The position numbers and the translations under genes are program-made. A model generated the notes under the pieces. The model did not search any database, had not been told where the DNA came from, and worked only from the letters and a program-made list of their open reading frames with translations. A stretch of DNA of 64,000 bases from Bacteroidota bacterium (GTDB lineage: Bacteria; Bacteroidota; Bacteroidia; Chitinophagales; Chitinophagaceae), in contig JAPLEH010000046.1 of assembly GCA_026391455.1 (NCBI GenBank), positions 1-64,000 on the forward strand, read 5' to 3'. This document shows, piece after piece, positions 40,706 to 48,195 of the stretch. Within the stretch, counting starts at the first letter, position 1, and the number at the start of each line of letters is the position of its first letter.

Positions 40706-42793
40706 ATGAGAATAGCCATATTTCTGATAGCAACTATCTTTTCCTGTTTTTCAGCCATTGCACAAAAACAGGATCTAAGGGGAAAATTGTACAAACTGGA
40801 AAAGAAAATTATAGACGGGGATATGGCAGCCTTGAAAGAACTGGGAAAATACCTTGATGATAAAACATTTGTACAGGAATTTCTTGGCTACCACAATTAT
40901 CCAAATACTGCAAAGGGTGTGGCAAAAAGAATACTTGAAGAGAACTGTTTGCTTTCCGCAAATGAGTTCTGCATGGATTCCACGATCACCTCAGCGAAGT
41001 TTTCAGCGTTACTGAATAGTGGCAAGGTGCATTTTGATGAATTAACCGGCATGTTCCTAATTACAAAAATCAATGACAGAAATACGAACTATCAAATAAA
41101 GCAAATCACCGACTATGAAGCCGCACGAATTGATACTACGGTTGGGAGTACCGCTTATCCGGCATGGTACTACGATAATCAGATCGATGGATTTCTGGTA
41201 ACAAAAAACCCTGAAGTCCTGATGTGGATCGCATCCGCCTGGTTTCAAAAAAGGTCACGGTTCAACCGGTATTACTTTAACGATGAGGAGTTTCTTGATA
41301 TGATGAAAAAGTTGACCCGGATTGATCTGGGCGTTCCGGATGAAAACGGTTCGATCACTTTTCTATATGAAGACGATTATTATGCAAAAGCAAGGTTGAA
41401 TTATCTGATTTACTGGACCACCCATTGCAATGACTATAAATGGAACGATAGTGGGAAATATTTTGAAAACATCAAAGAAAAAGCGGAAAAGAAATCCAAA
41501 GAAGCAATCTTATTTGAATTATTAAGCTCCGAAAACGACTCATTAGCGTTGGATGCGTTTAGTCAACTGGGAGAGCTAGATACAGGCAGGGTGATTGCTT
41601 TGGCAAATGATTATGAAAATAACCGTGCTGATAAGAATTTTGTACTACCCACATTTCCTTTTCGGTTTTTGAAACAAATGTGTGTACTTACCCAATTCTG
41701 CCGGGATAATGGAATCCCGTACAAATGCAGTGGATGGGTATTGGATTCGCTGGAAAAAATAAAAACTGAACTATCATACCCCGAGAGATATCGCCTCGAA
41801 AACGATATTATTGATAAGCTTTCGATTGATGAAATTACACAAGCAGAGTATTACGGGTTGGTTAATGGAGGAGATTGGAACCTGACCTATTCATTAGGAA
41901 GGATAGTAGATAAGTTCTACTCCAAAAAAATAGCAGAAATAAGCAGAGACAATCAGCAACTTCCCCTATACCTGAAAAAGGCCGTATTATTTTACCGGTT
42001 GGGTATAATCGGAATTTGTCGTAAGTATTTAAAGAAATTTGTAAACAGTGAACCATGGGTATATGTTAATATCAGGATGCTGAAAGATAATACATCGGAT
42101 AAAGAGATAATGCTGTCAGCACAAGAGGTAAATAATCTGTATGCAAAAAAGGAAGGGTTAGCTGAAACAAAGAAGACAAAAAAAGAGGATATAAAGAAAT
42201 ATGGTGTCCTAAATTTCCCCGATAAATACCATGCAGCAGTAAAAAACTGTAAAGACGAATTTGAGTGCAGATCGAAGCTTTCTGAAGTGCTGGGGTTGAT
42301 CAATTATCAGCAATTAGGAGACGTGATGAAAGTGGTGGTAAAAGACACGGTATACAGTAACGATGAACTGTTGAGTATCATTGAAGGAAACTTTGGAATC
42401 CCGGCTTCTTCCCTGGACGAATTTTTTGAAATTTATTATTCGAAGAATGAATTCGGTCTATATGAGTTTTATCTTAATAAGACTGGTATCCCATATAAAA
42501 ACGAAAAAGGAGGTTTCGATTATGAAAAAATATATGGCATTTTGAAATATGACATCGTTGATGCCTTTGTCGGCGGTGGCGGTGGCAGAAGGGATGAAGG
42601 TATTTATCCTTTAATTAAACTTCTTGAACTAACATTTAAAACAACATTGGGTTTTTCTCCAAAATTATGCGACTCCGGCTATCCAAATATTATTTGCGGG
42701 CCGACTGATTTAACCAGGGCCTGGATGCGATATTTGGAAGAAAAAGGGCTTGTTTCATCCAAAAAAAATGAAGCAGTCTCTATATCAGACTAA
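40706..42793 (+). CDS. Large secreted protein of unknown function between slipin and rtcB
   Basis: A 695-residue product with a signal peptide (MRIAIFLIATIFSCFSAIAQ). It is rich in Lys, Glu, Tyr and Asn, mostly predicted helical by eye, with a HEAT/TPR-like character (SSENDSLALDAFSQLGELDTG), a Lys-rich segment near residue 490, and a Gly run (VGGGGGRRDEG) near residue 620. No enzymatic motif is recognised. Base composition is more AT-rich than the slipin and RtcB genes on either side. It is separated from slipin by a terminator and abuts rtcB (15 bases), so it may drive rtcB expression or be a later insertion. Confidence 0.7.
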   Translation: MRIAIFLIATIFSCFSAIAQKQDLRGKLYKLEKKIIDGDMAALKELGKYLDDKTFVQEFLGYHNYPNTAKGVAKRILEENCLLSANEFCMDSTITSAKFSALLNSGKVHFDELTGMFLITKINDRNTNYQIKQITDYEAARIDTTVGSTAYPAWYYDNQIDGFLVTKNPEVLMWIASAWFQKRSRFNRYYFNDEEFLDMMKKLTRIDLGVPDENGSITFLYEDDYYAKARLNYLIYWTTHCNDYKWNDSGKYFENIKEKAEKKSKEAILFELLSSENDSLALDAFSQLGELDTGRVIALANDYENNRADKNFVLPTFPFRFLKQMCVLTQFCRDNGIPYKCSGWVLDSLEKIKTELSYPERYRLENDIIDKLSIDEITQAEYYGLVNGGDWNLTYSLGRIVDKFYSKKIAEISRDNQQLPLYLKKAVLFYRLGIIGICRKYLKKFVNSEPWVYVNIRMLKDNTSDKEIMLSAQEVNNLYAKKEGLAETKKTKKEDIKKYGVLNFPDKYHAAVKNCKDEFECRSKLSEVLGLINYQQLGDVMKVVVKDTVYSNDELLSIIEGNFGIPASSLDEFFEIYYSKNEFGLYEFYLNKTGIPYKNEKGGFDYEKIYGILKYDIVDAFVGGGGGRRDEGIYPLIKLLELTFKTTLGFSPKLCDSGYPNIICGPTDLTRAWMRYLEEKGLVSSKKNEAVSISD

Positions 42794-42808
42794 TTGAAAA
42801 AAAAGAAA

Positions 42809-44260
42809 ATGAGTAAACTAAAACTTACAGGGAAACAAATACGTGCGATCGGGTTTCCGGAAGGACCGGTAGTAAGTGTGGCTATGCATATCATGAGTAC
42901 CAAATACAAACATCACACAGAAAAAGAAGCGACCGATATATTAAAACAAATATTGAATGCGCCGGAAAATTACCTGGATGATGAAGTACTAAAACCCATC
43001 GCCGAAAAATTAATGCCCGAGCCGGAAACGGAAGGCGCTGATATATCCCTGAACAATTCAGGTATTCAGTTCAATGTATTCGGGCAGGAACATATTGAAG
43101 AAGGTGCGATGCACCAGATGTACCAGGCCGCCAAGCTGCCCGTAAGCGTGGCAGGTGCCCTGATGCCGGATGCACACAGCGGCTATGGATTGCCCATCGG
43201 TGGGGTGCTTGCGACGGATAATGCCGTGATCCCCTATGGGGTGGGTGTGGATATCGGTTGCCGGATGTGCCTGAGTCTTTATGATATTGACCCGAAAGAA
43301 CTGGTATCGCGTGAATCCTTTTTTGTACGCGAACTGGGTGAAGCTACGTTGTTTGGAAGCGGAGCCCAATTCGACCGCGCGGCCAATCATGCCGTAATGG
43401 AGAACGAATTGTTCTTTGAAATGCCCCTGCTGAAAAATCTGCATGGCCGTGCATGGAAACAACTCGGAAGCTCCGGAAGCGGTAACCATTTTGCCGAATT
43501 CGGTATCGTGGAGATCGCGGAGAAAGATGCTGTACTCGGAGTGGAAGCAGGACGATATGTGGGATTTCTTACCCACTCGGGTTCGCGTGCATTGGGTGCC
43601 ACGATCGCGAATCACTATACGAAGATCGCAATCAGCAAAAGGCGATTGCCGCAGGAAGCCAAAAACCTGGCCTGGTTATCCATGGATGAAGAAGCCGGTA
43701 TTGAATACTGGAGTGCCATGAACCTGGCCGGTGATTATGCCAGCGCCTGCCATCATGTGATACATGATAAGATCGCAAAGCAATTGGGACGTAAACCCAT
43801 GAAGCGGGTGGAAAACCATCACAACTTTGCCTGGAAAGAAATCTGGGAAGGAAAAGAAGTGATCGTACACCGCAAAGGGGCCACTCCTGCCGGTAAAGAT
43901 GTTCTCGGTATCATTCCGGGTTCCATGACCGCAGATGGATTTATTGTAAAAGGAAAAGGAGAAAGTGCGGCTGTTAACTCCGCATCACATGGTGCAGGAA
44001 GAAAAATGAGCCGTACACGTGCTATTGCATCCGTAACCGATAAACAGTTTAAAGAAGAACTGAAAAAGTTTGGGGTAAAACTGTTAGGCGGCGGATTGGA
44101 TGAATCACCCTTTGCATATAAAGACATCAATGTGATGATGCAATCACAAAAAGCGCTGGTGGATGTGGTGGGATCCTTTACCCCGAAGATCGTAAAGATG
44201 GATGGGGCAAAGCATCGAAGCTGGGGGCGAAAAGGGAAGGAGGATGTATTGGGAGAATGA
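42809..44260 (+). CDS. rtcB: RNA-splicing ligase RtcB
   Basis: A 483-residue GTP/Mn-dependent RNA ligase that joins 2',3'-cyclic phosphate or 3'-phosphate ends to 5'-OH ends, as in repair of cleaved tRNAs. Visible motifs: PDAHSGYGLPIGGV, GVDIGCRM (metal-binding Asp/Cys), GSSGSGNHF, HSGSR, HHNFAW, HRKGATPA, and SASHGAGRKMSR containing the guanylylated histidine. ATG at 42809 is preferred over an upstream TTG. No rtcA or rtcR is present in the window. It closes the locus that begins with the tRNA array. Confidence 0.95.
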   Translation: MSKLKLTGKQIRAIGFPEGPVVSVAMHIMSTKYKHHTEKEATDILKQILNAPENYLDDEVLKPIAEKLMPEPETEGADISLNNSGIQFNVFGQEHIEEGAMHQMYQAAKLPVSVAGALMPDAHSGYGLPIGGVLATDNAVIPYGVGVDIGCRMCLSLYDIDPKELVSRESFFVRELGEATLFGSGAQFDRAANHAVMENELFFEMPLLKNLHGRAWKQLGSSGSGNHFAEFGIVEIAEKDAVLGVEAGRYVGFLTHSGSRALGATIANHYTKIAISKRRLPQEAKNLAWLSMDEEAGIEYWSAMNLAGDYASACHHVIHDKIAKQLGRKPMKRVENHHNFAWKEIWEGKEVIVHRKGATPAGKDVLGIIPGSMTADGFIVKGKGESAAVNSASHGAGRKMSRTRAIASVTDKQFKEELKKFGVKLLGGGLDESPFAYKDINVMMQSQKALVDVVGSFTPKIVKMDGAKHRSWGRKGKEDVLGE

Positions 44261-44299
44261 TCTATTGTTTACCCAATGTCTCTTTGATCTCATAAAATT

Positions 44300-44335
44300 A
44301 CAGTGAAAGCTGGCAGAAATGCCGGCTTTCACTGT
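44300..44335. terminator. Bidirectional terminator between rtcB and the outer-membrane protein gene
   Basis: ACAGTGAAAGC (44300-44310) pairs with GCTTTCACTGT (44325-44335), with an inner GGC/GCC extension. Confidence 0.75.
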
Positions 44336-44351
44336 AAATATCCGATGCTCA

Positions 44352-45719
44352 TTATAAACTAACCGTCAGTCCGGCGTTGAAATAAAAACGGTTCACCGCA
44401 TTGTCTGGATTATATAACGTGTTGTTGATATAATTTTTATGATTGAGGGCCAGTTCAGAAATTACCCAAAATCGGGAGCGATAGGAAATAAAATAACTAA
44501 GGTTAGCAGAAAAGTTGGTGATATTGTAGAAACCTGATTCATCACCCGATTTCTGATACCCGCTTTCTGTAGTTATACCTGTCGTAACAATGGTACGGGT
44601 ACCGGGATAAAACCCATGTTCATAAAAAGCAGATATCCCGGCTCTTTTAAAATCCCATGATCGTGAAATATCGGTAGTGATTATTCCGCCGGAAGTTCGC
44701 CTGCTATTAATGGGAAATTTCCTTTTGCTCAAATTTGCAGAAACACCGTAATTATTTTGGTGGGTAAGGTTTGCTGGTTTATAAAAATGGAAGCCGGCAG
44801 TAAGCAAAATTGATTTTTCCTCCGTCTTATCAAAATACTCTTCTTGCGGCAGCGTGTATACCCCTTTACTTCTATTTTGATTGTAAACTCCGGCTAACCG
44901 GATAAATCGCTCTTTGCCTGAAAGCCGGGTCGTATACGGTGCGAAAAATAAGATATCATTGAGCGTTGAAAAATAACGGATATCCTTATTATCCAGTACA
45001 CCGGTTTGCTGCAGGTAAGCGTCGGTTTTCTCCAGGATATATTGAATTCGTCTGCGTGTATCAAGAACCCGCGTGTTATTCGCCTGCGTGATTGCGCGTC
45101 CCAGACCATTCAGTTCTTCGCCGGACAATTGTCGGAGCAAGCGTTTCTCTTCTGAAAGTGCTTTGCTCAACCAAAGTGCATTTTGCATATCGGTAACGTT
45201 CTCTAGCCTGCCTTTACCGATACCAGTACTCAGTTTTATTTCCGGGCGGGTTTGCCTGCTCCGGAATATGTTGCCATCATCAGAATAAGACTGTCGTGCT
45301 CCTGCAAAATTAAAGCCCAGACCTGCCCCGAGCTCTGTAAAATTTTCCCGATTGAACCATCTGCTTTGAAGACCCAGTGTCCCCCCTGCTCCACTATTAT
45401 TTGCGCGGGCTGTGGCTGTACTTGATTTACTTTTTTGCTGACCGGCCGATCCGTACAGCGTACCATTGATAGAGAATATTTGCCTGTCGGTACTTTTGAT
45501 GACATTGAAATTGCCGGAAAAATTCGCGCCTGTACTAGTATTCGTATTGTTTATTGATGGTTGGGCAAAACCGCTCTGCATATTAGCCGCGTCAAGTGAA
45601 AAATTGATCGCCCGGTAATGATCGATCCGGTATTTGAACTTTTGCAATAGTGAATCGGCCTGACAGAAAGCTTTTGCTGAAATAAGAGGAATAATAAGTG
45701 TAAAAATTAATTTTCTCAT
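44352..45719 (-). CDS. Outer-membrane beta-barrel protein of unknown function
   Basis: A 455-residue protein with a signal peptide (MRKLIFTLIIPLISAKAFCQ). Alternating amphipathic beta strands (for example FSINGTLYGSAGQ, TELGAGLGFNFAGAR, SILLTAGFHFYKP) lead to a C-terminal strand ending FYFNAGLTVSL, typical of an outer-membrane barrel. A central ~90-residue helical region (ALWLSKALSEEKRLLRQLSGE) interrupts the strands. No transport family recognised. Confidence 0.75.
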   Translation of the reverse strand: MRKLIFTLIIPLISAKAFCQADSLLQKFKYRIDHYRAINFSLDAANMQSGFAQPSINNTNTSTGANFSGNFNVIKSTDRQIFSINGTLYGSAGQQKSKSSTATARANNSGAGGTLGLQSRWFNRENFTELGAGLGFNFAGARQSYSDDGNIFRSRQTRPEIKLSTGIGKGRLENVTDMQNALWLSKALSEEKRLLRQLSGEELNGLGRAITQANNTRVLDTRRRIQYILEKTDAYLQQTGVLDNKDIRYFSTLNDILFFAPYTTRLSGKERFIRLAGVYNQNRSKGVYTLPQEEYFDKTEEKSILLTAGFHFYKPANLTHQNNYGVSANLSKRKFPINSRRTSGGIITTDISRSWDFKRAGISAFYEHGFYPGTRTIVTTGITTESGYQKSGDESGFYNITNFSANLSYFISYRSRFWVISELALNHKNYINNTLYNPDNAVNRFYFNAGLTVSL

Positions 45720-45985
45720 AGTTTTAGTTTTTGAATCACGAATCTATTCTTTGTGCTCAAAAAAGGTTGTTAACATGCTTCTAAAGAAATGTGAATTATA
45801 ATTTAAGACATATATAACGGTTATGGATACACTAAAATATAAGTATTAACAACTAAGTACTTTGGGTGATTCTTCTCTGTTAGTGAATTCTCAAATCAGT
45901 TTCAGATGCACGGATAGGGAACGCGAGCATGTTAAAATAAAAACAGCGCTGAAAGAAACTTAACATTCCGGTAATATTGGGTGTT

Positions 45986-45993
45986 TAATTTTG
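45986..45993 (+). promoter_or_regulatory. Candidate promoter -7 box for the paralogous membrane protein pair
   Basis: TAATTTTG is an exact TAnnTTTG match and lies 7 bases before the ATG at 46000. That would give a nearly leaderless mRNA. Confidence 0.4.
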
Positions 45994-45999
45994 CGCAAG

Positions 46000-46626
46000 A
46001 TGAAGGATGATTTCGAAGTAAGAAAACAAAAACTACTCGCACACTACCAACAGGAATACGCCCCCAAAGAACCCACATGCAGATGGCTCCAAAGTCCGGC
46101 AACAACTTACGAATACTCCCGGGACATATATGAACGGGATACAGACCCGGCATATGAAACGGAAGAAATAACACTCAGACTTAATAAAAAAGAAGCGGCT
46201 CATTCAGCCGCTTTTTTGTTGCTCCTATTTAGCTGGATGTATGGTACTGCATACGTGAAAGGAAAGCCGGTGGATCTCGGCGGTATTTTTTTCTTCCTGG
46301 TGATACTAGTGATTTTTTGCAGGGCCTTCTATGACCGACGCCCAAGAATAATAATGGATAAAGCAGGAATATGGTCAATGAAAATCGGTGAATGGATAGG
46401 CTGGCATCAGGTAATACTGATGGTGAAAAAAACAAACACGTTGGATGATCATCCTATCGATACCCTGGTGATTCATTTGTATGTAAAAAACTACGATGAG
46501 TTTATGATTGTCGAAATTCCGCTCAATGAGCTGGATCTGCCCCCCGACCGTATCATTTGTATCGCCGAACAATTTCGGCAGGCCGACCTAAAAAAATCGT
46601 TTACGCAACAAGTTTCATTTGAATAA
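46000..46626 (+). CDS. Membrane protein of unknown function, first of a tandem pair
   Basis: A 208-residue protein with a charged N-terminal region (about 60 residues), two adjacent hydrophobic helices (AAFLLLLFSWMYGTAYV and GGIFFFLVILVIFCRAFY) and a C-terminal soluble domain (IIMDKAGIWSMKIGEWIGWHQV). The layout is that of a PH-like/YcxB-type membrane protein, but I cannot name a family. It shares pattern and spacing with the next gene (DEFEV/ERKKMLADEF start, W-Q-SP, DIYxE), so the two are paralogues. Confidence 0.7.
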   Translation: MKDDFEVRKQKLLAHYQQEYAPKEPTCRWLQSPATTYEYSRDIYERDTDPAYETEEITLRLNKKEAAHSAAFLLLLFSWMYGTAYVKGKPVDLGGIFFFLVILVIFCRAFYDRRPRIIMDKAGIWSMKIGEWIGWHQVILMVKKTNTLDDHPIDTLVIHLYVKNYDEFMIVEIPLNELDLPPDRIICIAEQFRQADLKKSFTQQVSFE

Positions 46627-46637
46627 ATTTGTATCGC

Positions 46638-47282
46638 ATGCAACGCACATTAGATGAACGAAAAAAAATGCTGGCAGATGAATTTCTGCTGGAGTATGCG
46701 GCTAAGCCGCGGAAATGGTGGCAGGGTAGCCCGGACGATAGCTATAAGTCCACTTGGGACATTTACAAAGAACATAATTATCGGAGAGTTTTTGCAGATG
46801 AAATTGCTATCCGAAACAATAAGGAAGACTCGATTCTTAAACTGACCTTTACGTCATTATTTGGTCTTATTTTTTTCATTGTTTCTATAAGCAATGGAAA
46901 CTTGGTTTTTCAGGTCATAGCTTTCATGGTACTTGCCGGCTTTGTGTTTCTGGGTGTACAGGAACTGCTCGACCGCAGTAGTAAATTACTGATTAATCAA
47001 GAAGGGCTATGGGCAGCAAAATGGGGCTTTGCCATACCCTGGACAGATATAGTGTTCAGTTGTATCCGGACTAATTCATCTGGCGAAAGCCTTTCCCATC
47101 TGCTGCGAATACATTTCTACGATCCGTTTGAAGATGATTTTAAAATGGTAGAGTGTAATGTTGATGGACTCGAAAAAGAGCCGGACACTATCGCTTGTTT
47201 CGTACAGCAATTCAGAGGAGATTTCGGGAAGCATAACAATGAGCAAACTGCCAGCCGCCCCGAAGCGATAACAGAGCCATGA
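46638..47282 (+). CDS. Membrane protein of unknown function, second of a tandem pair
   Basis: A 214-residue protein paralogous to the preceding one: same N-terminal helix (ERKKMLADEFLLEYAAKP), WWQGSPDD, DIYKEHN, two hydrophobic helices, then LLINQEGLWAAKWGFAIPWTDIV. It starts 11 bases after the first gene's stop, so the pair is an operon. The sequences have diverged widely, so this is an old duplication. Function unknown. Confidence 0.7.
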   Translation: MQRTLDERKKMLADEFLLEYAAKPRKWWQGSPDDSYKSTWDIYKEHNYRRVFADEIAIRNNKEDSILKLTFTSLFGLIFFIVSISNGNLVFQVIAFMVLAGFVFLGVQELLDRSSKLLINQEGLWAAKWGFAIPWTDIVFSCIRTNSSGESLSHLLRIHFYDPFEDDFKMVECNVDGLEKEPDTIACFVQQFRGDFGKHNNEQTASRPEAITEP

Positions 47283-47330
47283 TTGGCAAAATCACTTGCA
47301 CGGCGTTCTGGTTCACCTTTTCTTACACCA

Positions 47331-47762
47331 TCATTTCAGCTGCTCACGGGTAAACATCAGCAGGCTGTCATTTTTGTCCAGATCCCGTAACGAATAAATA
47401 TTGGGATTTCTAAAGGATGCATGACCCTCTTCATAATAGATCAGGAGGTCCGGATATTTTACAAAAAGCAGTTTTAAAAAATTAAAAAGAGACGGGTCTT
47501 CAAAATCAAAACCGATTTTTCCGATTTTTCCATATCCTTTTTTAAAATTGTCTTGCCGCCTTGTGCTTGTGAAGTCATTCATGTTGTACAAAAAAACTTC
47601 GAAATAGTGATCGCCCTGCGTACTACTTAATGTTACTTCTGCAAAATCCTTGTGCAGTTGCTTTGAAAATAATAGATTCATTTCCCCTGAAATCTCCTCC
47701 AGGTCTTTGATCATATTTTCCCATTCAATATAATTCCTGTTGATCAGATAAAAGTAATTCAT
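47331..47762 (-). CDS. Candidate immunity protein for the adjacent nuclease-type toxin
   Basis: A 143-residue soluble protein, acidic and aromatic-rich (MNYFYLINRNYIEWENMIKD start, KIGFDFEDPSLFNFLKLLF centre), without signal peptide or membrane helix. No family recognised. It starts one base after the stop codon of the PD-(D/E)xK domain gene, the usual place for an immunity gene in polymorphic toxin loci. The immunity role is inference from position and size only. Confidence 0.5.
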   Translation of the reverse strand: MNYFYLINRNYIEWENMIKDLEEISGEMNLLFSKQLHKDFAEVTLSSTQGDHYFEVFLYNMNDFTSTRRQDNFKKGYGKIGKIGFDFEDPSLFNFLKLLFVKYPDLLIYYEEGHASFRNPNIYSLRDLDKNDSLLMFTREQLK

Positions 47763-47763
47763 A

Positions 47764-48177
47764 TCAGAGATTTTTGAGTTGATTGAGATCGGTAATGATT
47801 TTTACGCCCATTCTTTCCAGTTTTCTGAATGTTCTGTGCAGCCTGCTGACACCATTCAGTTCTTTCACAGCCAATACAACCTGTCTGTTAAACAAATTTA
47901 TATATTTGGGTGATTTTGGATCCAGGTATTTTGTGAATTGCTCAATAAAGTCTTTATCTCCCAGTGTATTCGGGGTTATGCTTGACTTACATTCGATAAG
48001 GAGATTGTCGGTAAAAACGTCCAGATCACCAGCTCCACTGATTCCTCCCTGAGGTAGTATAATCTGAAATTTATTGTCAACTCCGGCCACTTCACTATAA
48101 TTTCCGAGTTCATTTGCCACTTCTGCAGTCCATTTTCTTCCTGCGTCGATTTCCTGCTTCAAGCCGACCTTTATCAT
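47764..48177 (-). CDS. PD-(D/E)xK nuclease-like domain, probable toxin C-terminus
   Basis: A 137-residue frame with a restriction-endonuclease-like core: helix ROTATED to KWTAEVANELG (Glu), SGAGDLDVFTDNLLIECKSS (Asp then E-x-K), and a later RQVVLAVKELNG strand. It is in the same reading frame as the large gene upstream, separated only by a TAG stop at 48196-48198 and six further codons. Reading through the TAG would give one long protein with this domain at its C-terminus, the classic polymorphic-toxin layout. As a separate gene it would start at ATG 48177. Confidence 0.65.
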   Translation of the reverse strand: MIKVGLKQEIDAGRKWTAEVANELGNYSEVAGVDNKFQIILPQGGISGAGDLDVFTDNLLIECKSSITPNTLGDKDFIEQFTKYLDPKSPKYINLFNRQVVLAVKELNGVSRLHRTFRKLERMGVKIITDLNQLKNL

Positions 48178-48195
48178 CTGTTTTATATTGCCAGC

